From: JAWKWH01 sp041397625
GTDB lineage: Bacteria > Pseudomonadota > Alphaproteobacteria > Rhizobiales > Rhizobiaceae
Reading direction: 5' to 3'
Length of the DNA stretch: 64,000 nucleotides
NCBI GenBank assembly: GCA_041397625.1
Contig: JAWKWH010000001.1
Span: forward strand, 434,001 to 498,000
In this document: piece after piece, positions 17,643 through 26,483 of the stretch
Layout: each line of letters begins with the position of its first letter
How positions within the stretch are numbered: the stretch's first letter is position 1
Position numbers and translations under genes: made by a program
Notes under the pieces: generated by a model
Told to the model about the DNA's origin: nothing
Database searches by the model: none
Seen by the model: only the letters and a program-made list of their open reading frames with translations

Positions 17643-20600
17643 TTGCAAGGCTGGATCGTTGTACTGATTGCGCTGGCATATGTGTCGCTGCTGTTTGCCG
17701 TTGCAAGCCACGGCGACCGCCAGGCGGCGCGCGGACGGGTCAAGACGTCGCGGCCGTTCATCTACGCGCTGAGCCTTGCCATCTACTGTACGTCGTGGAC
17801 CTTCTTCGGCTCGGTCGGCCTCGCTGCCGAGCATGGCATCGAATATGTTATCATCTTCATCGGGCCGATCCTGGTGTTCCTGTTCGGCTATCCCGTGCTG
17901 GTGCGCATTGTCCGGCTCGCCAAGGCCGAGAAGATCACCTCGGTCGCCGATTTTCTTGCCGCGCGCTACGGCAAGAGTTTCGCCGTCGCTTCCATCGCCG
18001 CGGTCATCGCCACCATCGGCACGGTTCCCTATATCGCGCTGCAGCTGAAGGCGATCTCCGGTTCGCTGCAGCTGATGACCGAACACTACAACGCGGCCGT
18101 CAGCGCCCTTCCGGCCGCCACTGGCGACGTCTCGCTGATGATCGCGCTTCTTCTGGCGCTGTTCTCGGTGCTGTTCGGCACGCGCCATGCCGACGCCACC
18201 GAGCACCAGGACGGCCTCATCCTCGCCGTGGCGGTGGAATCGGTGGTCAAGCTTGCCGCGTTTCTCGCCGTCGGCCTTTTCATCCTGTTTGCGTTCGACG
18301 ACCGGTCCACCACCTTGATGTCGATCATCGCCCAGAACAGCCAGGCCCGCGCCGCGGTCGGTTATCAGCCGTCGCTTGCCACCTGGGTCGTGCTGACGGT
18401 GATCAGCGGCCTGGTGATCCTGCTGTTGCCGCGGCAGTTCTATGTCACGGTAGTGGAGAACCGCAGCGAGTCGGAGCTCAAGACGGCCGGCTGGCTGTTT
18501 CCGCTCTATCTTGTGCTGATCAATGCATTCGTGCTCCCGATCGCCATCATCGGACTGCATGTGATCGGCAACCAGACCAATGCGGATTTCTACATGCTGG
18601 CCTTGCCGCTGTTGGCCGATCACGACGTGTTCGCCATGATCGCGTTCATCGGTGGCCTTTCGGCGGCGACCGCCATGGTCATCGTCGCCACCGTGGCGCT
18701 GTCGATCATGATCTCCAACGACCTGATCATCCCGCTGTTCCTCAAGCGTTTCGCCAAGCCTGAACGCGACGAGGCCGAGGACTGGTCGAAGACCATCCTC
18801 AACATCCGCCGTGCCTCGATCCTGCTGGTGCTGCTCGCCGCCTATCTCTATTTCCGCGAGACGCAGAACAATATGCGACTCGCCTCCATCGGGCTTCTGT
18901 CGTTTGCGGCAATCGCCCAGTTCGGTCCGGCGTTCATTGGCGCGCTGGTCTGGCGCGGCGCCAATGCGCGCGGCGCCATCTTCGGCATGAGCGCCGGCAT
19001 CGCGGTCTGGGCCTACACGCTGCTGCTACCGACCATGGCGCCCTCCTGGGGCGCCATCGTCTCCGACGGCCTGTTCGGCATCGCCGCGCTGCGGCCGCAG
19101 GCGCTGTTCGGGGTCTCGGCCGAACCGCTCAACCACGGCGTCATGTGGAGCCTCGGCGTCAACACGGTGTGCTTCGTACTCGGTTCGCTGTCGCGCATCG
19201 CCACACCGCTTGAGCGCATCCAGGCGGCGATCTTCGTGCCGCGGGATCCCGGACCGATACCGATCCACCGGCGCTTCCGCACCGCCGTTACCATCGACGA
19301 TCTGAAGGACGCCATCGCCCGCTATCTCGGCGTCGAGCGCACCGAGCGCTCGTTTCACGCCTTCGCGCAGGAGGAAGGTCGTGAGCTCGCCGGCAACGAG
19401 CCCGCCGATACGCGCGTCATCCGCTTTTCCGAGCAGTTGTTGACCAGCGCGGTTGGAAGCTCGTCGGCGCGGTTGATCCTGTCGCTGCTGTTCAAGCGCC
19501 GTGACACCGATTCGAAGGGCGCCATTCGCCTGCTCGATGACGCGTCCGAGGCGCTGCAGCACAATCGCGACCTGTTGCAGATCGCCCTCGACCAGATGGA
19601 GCAGGGCATCACCGTCTTCGACGCCGATCTGCGACTGACCTGCTGGAACAAGCGCTTCCGCAAACTGTTCGACCTGCCCGACAACATGGGAACGGTCGGC
19701 CTGCCGATGACGGCGATCATCCACTTTCTGAACAAGCGCGGCGATCTTACCGAGAATGCCCAGGGCGAGGCGCTCGACCGCATGACCACGTTCGGCCGCT
19801 CCTGGCAGGTGACGCTGCAAACCAGCGGCCGCATCGTCGATATCCGCTCCAATCCCATGCCCGACGGCGGCATGGTGACCACCTATACCGACGTCACCGC
19901 CCGGGTGAGGGCCGACCTGGCGCTGAAGCAGGCCAACGAGACGTTGGAGCAGCGGGTTGCCAGCCGTACCGCCGAACTGACCCGCGTCAACGAGGAACTG
20001 GCCCAGGCCCAGGAGATCGCCGAAGAGGCCAATCTCGGCAAGACCCGTTTCCTGGCGGCCGCCGGCCACGACATTCTGCAACCGCTCAACGCCGCCCGGC
20101 TCTATTGCTCTTCGCTGATCGAGCGCACCACCGAATCAAGCGAGGTCGGCGCCGCGGCGAATATCGATTCGGCGCTTGAATCCGTCGAGACGATCCTCGG
20201 CGCCGTGCTCGACATCTCACGCCTCGATACCGGCGCCATGAAACCGAAGGCGTCGGTGTTCAGCCTCGATGGCCTGCTCGCCCGGATCGAATCCGATTTC
20301 GCTCCCGTGGCGGCGGAAAAGGGCCTGCTGTTGCGCGTCGTTCCGTCGTCGCTCGTCGTCAACACCGATCGCAACCTGTTGCGCCGCCTGCTGCAGAACC
20401 TCGTTTCGAACGCGATCAAATACACCAAAGCGGGAACGGTTCTCGTCGGTGTTCGCCGTCGTGGCGGACTGGCGGAAATTCAGGTGATCGACACCGGTAT
20501 CGGTATCCGCGACGACCAGCTCAATACCGTGTTCCGCGAATTCGAGCGGCTCGACGAGGGGATGCGTGCCGCCGAGGGGCTGGGGCTCGGCCTGTCGATC

Positions 20601-21140
20601 GTCGACCGGATCGCTCGCGTGCTGCGGCTGGAACTCAGACTGAGGTCGAAACCGGGCAAGGGCACCCGGTTTGGCGTCGTCATTGACGTCAGCGACGCCT
20701 CGGCCACGCAGTTGACGTCCGTCGCGCCCGCAACGTCCGCCATCGGCCACTCGCTCTCGGGCCTGTCGGTGCTCTGCATCGACAATGACCGGCGAATCGT
20801 CGACGGCATGCGCGAACTGTTGCGGGGCTGGGGATGCACGGTGGCGTGCGCTTCCGGATCGAGCGAGGTGACGGACATGCTGGACGACCGGCGATACAGG
20901 CCCGACGTGGTGTTGGCCGACTATCATCTCGACAATGAAAACGGTCTCGAGGTCATTGAGCTGCTGCGCCGTCGCCTCGGCCAGGATCTCGCCTGCTGCC
21001 TCGTGACCGCCGATCGCTCGGCGGACGTGCGCGAGGCCGCCGAAGCGCTTGCCGTCGCAATCTTCAACAAGCCGGTGCGGCCGGCCGCGCTGCGACTCTA
21101 TCTGTCCAATCACAAAGTAACGGCTACCGCCGCGGAATAG
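17643..21140 (+). CDS. Hybrid sensor histidine kinase with SSS-transporter sensor domain (CrbS-like)
   Basis: A roughly 1165-residue membrane kinase. Order: a sodium/solute-symporter-like domain of about 12-13 helices (residues about 5-560), a linker, a PAS domain starting near QIALDQMEQGITVFDADLRL, a coiled linker, a HisKA box FLAAAGHDILQPLNA (His near residue 808), an ATPase domain with NLVSNAIKYTKAG, DTGIGI and GLGLGLSIVDRI, and a C-terminal receiver with VLADYHLDNENG. This architecture matches CrbS/MxtR, kinases reported to control acetyl-CoA synthetase and acetate use. TTG 17643 with GGGGAAG upstream starts right at the first helix; an earlier ATG at 17478 would add an unlikely polar N-terminus. 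A LuxR-type response regulator is convergent immediately downstream. Confidence 0.9.
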   Translation: MQGWIVVLIALAYVSLLFAVASHGDRQAARGRVKTSRPFIYALSLAIYCTSWTFFGSVGLAAEHGIEYVIIFIGPILVFLFGYPVLVRIVRLAKAEKITSVADFLAARYGKSFAVASIAAVIATIGTVPYIALQLKAISGSLQLMTEHYNAAVSALPAATGDVSLMIALLLALFSVLFGTRHADATEHQDGLILAVAVESVVKLAAFLAVGLFILFAFDDRSTTLMSIIAQNSQARAAVGYQPSLATWVVLTVISGLVILLLPRQFYVTVVENRSESELKTAGWLFPLYLVLINAFVLPIAIIGLHVIGNQTNADFYMLALPLLADHDVFAMIAFIGGLSAATAMVIVATVALSIMISNDLIIPLFLKRFAKPERDEAEDWSKTILNIRRASILLVLLAAYLYFRETQNNMRLASIGLLSFAAIAQFGPAFIGALVWRGANARGAIFGMSAGIAVWAYTLLLPTMAPSWGAIVSDGLFGIAALRPQALFGVSAEPLNHGVMWSLGVNTVCFVLGSLSRIATPLERIQAAIFVPRDPGPIPIHRRFRTAVTIDDLKDAIARYLGVERTERSFHAFAQEEGRELAGNEPADTRVIRFSEQLLTSAVGSSSARLILSLLFKRRDTDSKGAIRLLDDASEALQHNRDLLQIALDQMEQGITVFDADLRLTCWNKRFRKLFDLPDNMGTVGLPMTAIIHFLNKRGDLTENAQGEALDRMTTFGRSWQVTLQTSGRIVDIRSNPMPDGGMVTTYTDVTARVRADLALKQANETLEQRVASRTAELTRVNEELAQAQEIAEEANLGKTRFLAAAGHDILQPLNAARLYCSSLIERTTESSEVGAAANIDSALESVETILGAVLDISRLDTGAMKPKASVFSLDGLLARIESDFAPVAAEKGLLLRVVPSSLVVNTDRNLLRRLLQNLVSNAIKYTKAGTVLVGVRRRGGLAEIQVIDTGIGIRDDQLNTVFREFERLDEGMRAAEGLGLGLSIVDRIARVLRLELRLRSKPGKGTRFGVVIDVSDASATQLTSVAPATSAIGHSLSGLSVLCIDNDRRIVDGMRELLRGWGCTVACASGSSEVTDMLDDRRYRPDVVLADYHLDNENGLEVIELLRRRLGQDLACCLVTADRSADVREAAEALAVAIFNKPVRPAALRLYLSNHKVTATAAE

Positions 21141-21153
21141 CGAGGAAGGCCGC

Positions 21154-21813
21154 CTATTCGACCGGAATTCCCGTATCGAGGCCGATCTTGGTAAGCTGGA
21201 TCACGGCCTGGGTGCGGCTGTCGACGCCAAGCTTCTGCAGCACCGCCGACACATGGGCCTTGATCGTGGCCTCGGACACGCCGAGTTCGTAGGCGATCTG
21301 CTTGTTGAGCAGGCCTTCGGCAAGCATGCTCAACACCCTCGTCTGCTGCGGCGTCAGCGCGCGCAGCCTGCCGATCAGCTCCGAGATTTCCGGATCACCC
21401 TCGCTGCCGAGTTCCATATGGTCGGGGAACAGGATGTCGCCGGCGAGCACGGCCTTGATGCCCGAGCGGATGTCGTCGAGGCTGGACGATTTCGAGATGA
21501 AGCCGGAAGCGCCCAGTTCCAGCGAACGGCGAACCGTTTCGCTGTCGTCGCTGGCGGTTACCACGATGATCGGCACGTTCGGCACGATGCCGCGAAGCGA
21601 CACGAGGCCCGAAAGCCCGCTCGCGCCCGGCATCCTGAGATCAAGCAGAACCAGGTCGAGATCGGGGGTGTCGAGCAGAAACGCCTTGGCCTGATCGAAG
21701 TCTCCGGCCTCGATGATGTCCGCTTCCGCGGAAATACCGCCCAGCGCCTGGCGCAAGGCGCCCCGGAACAGTGGATGGTCGTCCGCGATAAGGATCTTGA
21801 GATCGTCCGGCAC
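21154..21813 (-). CDS. NarL/LuxR-family response regulator (CrbR-like)
   Basis: A 219-residue regulator with an N-terminal receiver (ILIADDHPLFRGALRQAL, phospho-acceptor Asp in LVLLDLRMPGASG, Thr in VVTASDD) and a C-terminal LuxR-type helix-turn-helix (LTPQQTRVLSMLAEGLLNKQ, VSEATIKAHVSAVLQKLGV). The start is GTG 21813 with a strong GGGAGGAG site; longer versions would add a non-conserved tail. It is convergent with the transporter-fused kinase 13 bp away, so it is the likely partner, as CrbR is to CrbS. The predicted target would be acs and acetate genes, none of which is in the window. Confidence 0.9.
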   Translation of the reverse strand: MPDDLKILIADDHPLFRGALRQALGGISAEADIIEAGDFDQAKAFLLDTPDLDLVLLDLRMPGASGLSGLVSLRGIVPNVPIIVVTASDDSETVRRSLELGASGFISKSSSLDDIRSGIKAVLAGDILFPDHMELGSEGDPEISELIGRLRALTPQQTRVLSMLAEGLLNKQIAYELGVSEATIKAHVSAVLQKLGVDSRTQAVIQLTKIGLDTGIPVE

Positions 21814-22038
21814 ATGCTCCTCCCACCGGCATTTGGGCCGTCCTGCGGGTATTCGAAAGCAGATGCGCAATTATGATTGCCGTTGCGATATTATCAAGTA
21901 ATCAATCGGACGAGGCAGGCGTATCGGCCGCATGGCCGGTGCGCGCCCGTAGATGAAATCGATTTATCTTCCTCCATCAATAGGTTACAGCTTTTACCGA
22001 TGGCAACGCAGGCAAATTGGCGATCGGGTGGCTCGGCG

Positions 22039-23628
22039 ATGGCCGAACCCGTGGCCTATACGGCGATCGCAACCGCGCTGCTGGTGCTGGTCACCGCGAC
22101 GCTGGAGAAAGCGGGCGTTCCGTCATTCATCCTGCGCTGGTCGGTGTTCGTCGCGATAATGCTGATGGCGGTTCTGGCGGCTAACGCCGTCTGGCCGGAC
22201 CGACTCTCGCACTATGTCGTGTCCAGGCGCCGCGTGTCGCCGGTCATGGCCGGTATCGGCCAGTTGATGAGCGTTGCCCCTGCCGGTCTGGCGCTGGCTT
22301 ATCTCGGCGGCGGCTTCCAAGCGGATGTCATGGAGATAACCCTGGTCGGTCTGGTCGCCGGCCTTTGGGTTTCGACCCTGCTGATCGGCATCCCCCTGAA
22401 CCGCTCGGGCGCCTACAGCCTGCCGCAGTTTCTCGAAGTCCGTTTCCAGTCGCGGCTGATCCGTCTGCTGGCCGTGGTCCTGCTTGCCGTTCCAACGATG
22501 CTGCTTCTATGTGGCCAGTTGCTGGCCTTTGGTCATCTTGCGGCTCATCTGCTCGGTTTGGCGCCGAGAGCGGCAATCGTCATCTGCGCCGCCATTGCCT
22601 GCGCCGCCGTCTGGCTTGCCGGATCGCGCGGCGCGCTGATTGTCGGCGCCGTGATCTTCGCAACCCTCGTCATCGCTTTTGGCGCCTACTACTGGCTTGC
22701 CGGTGTCGATCTGGCGGCGACGCGTCCGGCAGGCGGCCTGCCGGTCGCCGTTGCCGTGGACCTGCCGAAAGCCGCGCTGCCATATCTTCCCCGGGAGGGC
22801 GCCCTGGCGCTTCCTGTCGACAATCCCTGGGTCGACCGGTTGGCCTTTGCCGCCGGCCTCGCCGCAGCGATGTCGGTGATGCCGGTTTTCACGCAGTTCC
22901 ATCCGATGGCCGCGTCGGGCTTGAAAACGCTGCGTTCAGGTCTCGCGGCGACATTGCTGATCTTGGTCAGCGCGGCTGTCTTCGGCTCGATAAGGCCGGT
23001 CGCGCCGTTCCTGAATCCGGATGGCGCGTCGCAGGGCGCCTTCGCCGACCTCGCCGGCATCGCGCTGCTGGCGACAATCCCGGCAAGCGCGGCGTTTCTG
23101 CTGTTCGGTCTGGCCGGTCTGCTGTCGCTTGACCGGCCGTTGGGCCGCGCCATATCGGAAAACCGCAAGCTGATCGCCGCGCGACTGACGGTGCTGGTGC
23201 TTGCCGTCGTCATGGGCTGGCTGACGCTTGCCTGGCTGCAGCGGATGCTTGTACCGGCGGCGATCGCACTGTTCGCCTGTTCGGCGACGGTTTTTCCGAT
23301 TGCCGTGGCGGCGGGATGGTGGCGCAAATGCGGCGCTCTCGCCGCGCTTGCGTCGATGCTCGCCGGCTGTATCGCCACCGGCGGTGTTGCGGTTGTGAGC
23401 TCCGGCCTGTGGGATCCGCGCGCGCTTTTGAACGAGCAGAGCCCGGTCATCGAGTTCCTGGTCGCCGTCTCGCCCGCCGGCGCCGGATTGCTTGGCCTTG
23501 TGGTGGCCGTCTTCGTGCTGGTGGTGTTTGCGGCGTTCTACCCGGAAAGGAACGAGCGCTCGAAGGCGCTTTTCGATGCCATCCACGGCGAGCGCGAGGA
23601 GCGCCCGCTCAACGAGATGGTTCTTTGA
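22039..23628 (+). CDS. Sodium:solute symporter-family-like membrane protein, no kinase
   Basis: A 529-residue protein with about 13 hydrophobic segments in an SSS/ActP-like layout: YVVSRRRVSPVMAGIGQLMS (the usual region after helix 1), GAYSLPQFLEVRFQSRLIRL, and later LLFGLAGLLSLDRPLGRAIS. The protein is more divergent than typical ActP acetate permeases, and I cannot confirm the Na+-site residues. It is divergent from the response regulator, 225 bp apart, suggesting it is a target or accessory of that module. ATG 22039 is chosen; ATG 22000 in the same frame is equally possible. Transport or sensory role undetermined. Confidence 0.75.
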   Translation: MAEPVAYTAIATALLVLVTATLEKAGVPSFILRWSVFVAIMLMAVLAANAVWPDRLSHYVVSRRRVSPVMAGIGQLMSVAPAGLALAYLGGGFQADVMEITLVGLVAGLWVSTLLIGIPLNRSGAYSLPQFLEVRFQSRLIRLLAVVLLAVPTMLLLCGQLLAFGHLAAHLLGLAPRAAIVICAAIACAAVWLAGSRGALIVGAVIFATLVIAFGAYYWLAGVDLAATRPAGGLPVAVAVDLPKAALPYLPREGALALPVDNPWVDRLAFAAGLAAAMSVMPVFTQFHPMAASGLKTLRSGLAATLLILVSAAVFGSIRPVAPFLNPDGASQGAFADLAGIALLATIPASAAFLLFGLAGLLSLDRPLGRAISENRKLIAARLTVLVLAVVMGWLTLAWLQRMLVPAAIALFACSATVFPIAVAAGWWRKCGALAALASMLAGCIATGGVAVVSSGLWDPRALLNEQSPVIEFLVAVSPAGAGLLGLVVAVFVLVVFAAFYPERNERSKALFDAIHGEREERPLNEMVL

Positions 23629-23664
23629 AGATGAACCGCTGCAGCGGGCAGCCGCGACCGTGAG

Positions 23665-24486
23665 ATGTCCATGACCCGGTGGAGGGAAACGCACCGCGCT
23701 TTCGTCAATACCTGGGAGTGCGACGAGAACGCGCATCTGAACGTCCGGTTCTATCTGAAACGGTTCGACGAAGCGGCGCGCATTCACGCCGCAATGACGG
23801 GTCACGGTACGCCGGACGGACCGCTGCCTCGGACGAGGCATGTCCGTTATCACCGCGAACTTCTGCCCGGCGCGATGACCAGAATCCGCTCGGACTTTGT
23901 CGGCGACGGTCCGTTCCAAGGCTGGACCGTGCATTTGCTGGAAGATGTCGGCGGCAATCAACTGGCGGCGACCGCGCTGGACGCGCCCGCCGGAAAGCCG
24001 CTCGCCGGCGGTGTTTCCGGAAGCGAACTGGAAAATGCCTTGCCGCGCGGCCTGCCGCCGGATCACCTGGCGCCGCTGCCGCCGGCACACATCCTCGACA
24101 ATGGCGGACTGGTCGCCAATCGCGGCATGGTTGTGCCGTCGGAATGCGACGCGGCCGGCCGCATGATGCAGCAATTCTACGTTGCCAGAATGACCGACGC
24201 CGCGCCCCATGTCTGGGAACATGCCGGCATCGGTATCTCGTGGCTCGACCGGCACGGTTACGGGCGGGTCGCCGCGGAGATGAAGCTTACGCACCATGAC
24301 GGCGTTTCCGCCGGCGACATGCTGTTCCTGCATGGCCGCGCCGAGATTGCCGGCAGGAAGACGCTCAAGCTGCGCCACGAAATCGTGCGCTATCCGGACA
24401 TGACGCCGGTCTTGTCAGCCGAGGTGCTTGCCCTGATCCTCGACCTGAAGACACGCAGGTCGGTGGCGCTGCCGGAAATCCTGTAA
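23665..24486 (+). CDS. Thioesterase family protein (double hotdog)
   Basis: A 273-residue protein with two hotdog-like halves. The first has FVNTWECDENAHLNVRFYLK, typical of 4HBT-like acyl-CoA thioesterases (Asp/Asn-His motif near the N-terminus), and the second has VVPSECDAAGRMMQQFYVAR and GRVAAEMKLTHHD. It probably hydrolyses an acyl-CoA. It starts 36 bp after the symporter-like gene on the same strand and may share its transcript. ATG 23665 or 23671 could start translation. Substrate not predictable. Confidence 0.8.
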   Translation: MSMTRWRETHRAFVNTWECDENAHLNVRFYLKRFDEAARIHAAMTGHGTPDGPLPRTRHVRYHRELLPGAMTRIRSDFVGDGPFQGWTVHLLEDVGGNQLAATALDAPAGKPLAGGVSGSELENALPRGLPPDHLAPLPPAHILDNGGLVANRGMVVPSECDAAGRMMQQFYVARMTDAAPHVWEHAGIGISWLDRHGYGRVAAEMKLTHHDGVSAGDMLFLHGRAEIAGRKTLKLRHEIVRYPDMTPVLSAEVLALILDLKTRRSVALPEIL

Positions 24487-24487
24487 A

Positions 24488-24524
24488 GCCCGACCGCCAC
24501 CCTTGATATCAGGTTCGGTCGGGC
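24488..24524. terminator. Possible terminator hairpin between convergent genes
   Basis: GCCCGACCG (24488-24496) and CGGTCGGGC (24516-24524) are a perfect 9-bp inverted repeat with a 19-base loop, spanning the ends of the convergent thioesterase and periplasmic-protein genes. There is no T tract, so rho-independent activity is uncertain. Confidence 0.35.
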
Positions 24525-24925
24525 GCCTGACCGCCGCCGGGAGTACGGTCGAAATTCTCGATGATATCCATGAAGCGGCGCATGAATTTCTCCATGAAGC
24601 CGAGCGTGCGCTCGAATTCCTCGTCGCTCGGCAGCTCATTGCCTGGCCGGGAGCCGCTTTCGAGCATCGCGATCCGCTTCTCCAGGGCTTCGATCGTGCG
24701 GTCCAGCCGGTCGATCTCTTCCTGGAATGCGGCGCGTTCCTCGGCCGCCGCACGGCAGACGAGCTGGCTGCCCTGCTTGGCGCAGATCGACATCTCGCCC
24801 GTTTCGGTATCGAGACGGACGAAACCGTCCTTCGACGTCTCGAGCTGGTAGCGGCCGTCATCGGCTGCCGCCGGCCATGCGGCAAACGATCCGATCAGGG
24901 TCGCGGCGGCCATTCGCTTCAACAT
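24509..24925 (-). CDS. Small periplasmic protein of unknown function
   Basis: A 138-residue protein with a clear signal peptide (MLKRMAAATLIGSFAAWPAAA before DDG), a short domain GRYQLETSKDGFVRLDTETG and EMSICAKQGSQLVCR with two cysteines that could form a disulfide, then a predicted coiled coil (EEIDRLDRTIEALEKRIAML) and a polar tail. Similar proteins are common in rhizobia and uncharacterised. ATG 24925 has GGGAGAAAG upstream and begins the signal peptide, so longer versions are rejected. Confidence 0.8.
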   Translation of the reverse strand: MLKRMAAATLIGSFAAWPAAADDGRYQLETSKDGFVRLDTETGEMSICAKQGSQLVCRAAAEERAAFQEEIDRLDRTIEALEKRIAMLESGSRPGNELPSDEEFERTLGFMEKFMRRFMDIIENFDRTPGGGQAPDRT

Positions 24926-25028
24926 GGGCTTTCTCCCGCATCGCCATGATGCAGCCCGTTTGCGCCACAATTGGGACAACGGTCCTCGCATCTATCTTTA
25001 CCGGCTTGCACCGCTTATAGGAGCCGTC

Positions 25029-25388
25029 ATGCCACACCTGATCTACAAGATTTGCGACGGCGACCTGTGGGCGGATGCCGTCAAGACAGGCTTCTTCGCC
25101 GGCGCGGCCGTCGATCTTGCCGACGGCTATATCCATTTCTCCACCGCCGATCAGGTGGCCGAGACCGCGGCCCGGCATTTCGCCGGCAGGAGCGGCCTCA
25201 TCCTGGCCGCGGTCGACGCCGGCGCACTTGGCGGCGCGCTGAAATGGGAGCCTTCGCGCGGCGGTGCGCTGTTCCCGCATCTCTACGCCTCCATGCCGAT
25301 ATCGGCCGTCGCCTGGACCGTTCCGCTGCCGCTTGGCGAAGACGGCCGACATCTGTTTCCCGACCTTACGACGGGCGGTTCCCGATGA
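25029..25388 (+). CDS. DUF952 family protein
   Basis: A 119-residue cytoplasmic protein with the DUF952 pattern: HLIYKICDGDLWADAVKTG, DGYIHFSTADQVAETAARHF, and LKWEPSRGGALFPHLY. The fold resembles a glutathione/ADP-ribosyl-type small domain, but the function is unknown. ATG 25029 starts the conserved domain. Its stop overlaps the pyrD start by ATGA, so the two are translationally coupled, an arrangement that may hint at a nucleotide-metabolism link. Confidence 0.88.
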   Translation: MPHLIYKICDGDLWADAVKTGFFAGAAVDLADGYIHFSTADQVAETAARHFAGRSGLILAAVDAGALGGALKWEPSRGGALFPHLYASMPISAVAWTVPLPLGEDGRHLFPDLTTGGSR

Positions 25389-26473
25389 CCCCGCTTCTGC
25401 GGGCGGGCCTGTTCCTGCTTGACCCGGAAGCCGCGCACCGGGCATCCATCCTGGCGTTGCGTTCGGGCCTGCCGCTCGGCCTGCCGCCCCGGCCCGCACC
25501 GCATCTGAAAACGACGGTTGCCGGCATAAACTTCGCCAATCCGCTGGGCATAGCCGCCGGCTACGACAAGAATGCCGAGGTGGCCGACCGGTTGATCGGC
25601 CTCGGTTTCGGTTTTGCCGAGGTCGGCTCGATCACGCCGCTGCCGCAGCCGGGCAATCCCAGGCCGCGCATCTTTCGCCTTGTGCGCGACCGTGCCGTCA
25701 TCAACCGCCTCGGCTTCAACAATGACGGTCATCGGGCCTGCCTGCGGCGCCTTGAGGCGATGTGCCGCGACGACCGGGTCATCGGCGTCAATGTCGGCGC
25801 CAACAAGCAAAGCACCGATCGCATCGCCGACTACGAGGCCGGCATCGACACCTTCGCCTCAGTCGCCTCCTATCTGGCGATCAACATCTCTTCGCCCAAC
25901 ACCCCGGGCTTGCGCGACCTTCAGGCGCGCGAACATCTGGCCGAACTGCTGGTGAGGGCGAGAGCCAGCCGCGACAAGGCCGTCAAACGAACCGGCCGCC
26001 ATGTGCCGCTGTTTTTGAAGATCGCTCCGGATCTCGGCGAGAAGGACATGGACGACATCGCCGAAGAGGTCGCCGCCCAATCGATCGAGGGTCTGATCGT
26101 CTCCAACACCACGCTGTCGCGAAACGGTCTGTCGGATGTGAAGGCGGCCGGCGAGGCCGGCGGTCTCTCTGGTCGTCCGCTGTTCGAGCGCTCGACGGCC
26201 GTGCTCGCCAGGATGCGCCGCCGTTGCGGCCCGGCAACCGCGATCATCGGTGTCGGCGGCGTCGATTCGGTGGAAACCGCGCTGGCAAAGATCCGCGCCG
26301 GCGCCGACCTCGTGCAGCTCTATACGGGTCTTGTTTACGCCGGCCCGTCGCTACCGGCGCGCATCGTCGACGGCATGGAGGCATTCGCCCGCGCCGAAGG
26401 GTTGGCGAGCATCGCCGAACTGCGCGACAGCGCGCTTGACGACTGGGCCGACAGGCCCATCGCCCCGGACTGA
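25385..26473 (+). CDS. pyrD: Dihydroorotate dehydrogenase (quinone), class 2
   Basis: Oxidises dihydroorotate to orotate with quinone as acceptor at the inner membrane, the fourth step of pyrimidine synthesis. The 362-residue protein has an N-terminal amphipathic extension (LLRAGLFLLDPEAAHRA) typical of class 2 enzymes, then NPLGIAAGYDKNAEV, GFGFAEVGSITPLPQPGNP, NRLGFNNDG, the catalytic-Ser region YLAINISSPNTPGLRDLQ, and FMN-binding IIGVGGVDS and LVQLYTGLVYAGP. ATG 25385 overlaps the DUF952 stop. Confidence 0.97.
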   Translation: MTPLLRAGLFLLDPEAAHRASILALRSGLPLGLPPRPAPHLKTTVAGINFANPLGIAAGYDKNAEVADRLIGLGFGFAEVGSITPLPQPGNPRPRIFRLVRDRAVINRLGFNNDGHRACLRRLEAMCRDDRVIGVNVGANKQSTDRIADYEAGIDTFASVASYLAINISSPNTPGLRDLQAREHLAELLVRARASRDKAVKRTGRHVPLFLKIAPDLGEKDMDDIAEEVAAQSIEGLIVSNTTLSRNGLSDVKAAGEAGGLSGRPLFERSTAVLARMRRRCGPATAIIGVGGVDSVETALAKIRAGADLVQLYTGLVYAGPSLPARIVDGMEAFARAEGLASIAELRDSALDDWADRPIAPD

Positions 26474-26483
26474 AAGGTAGTGC

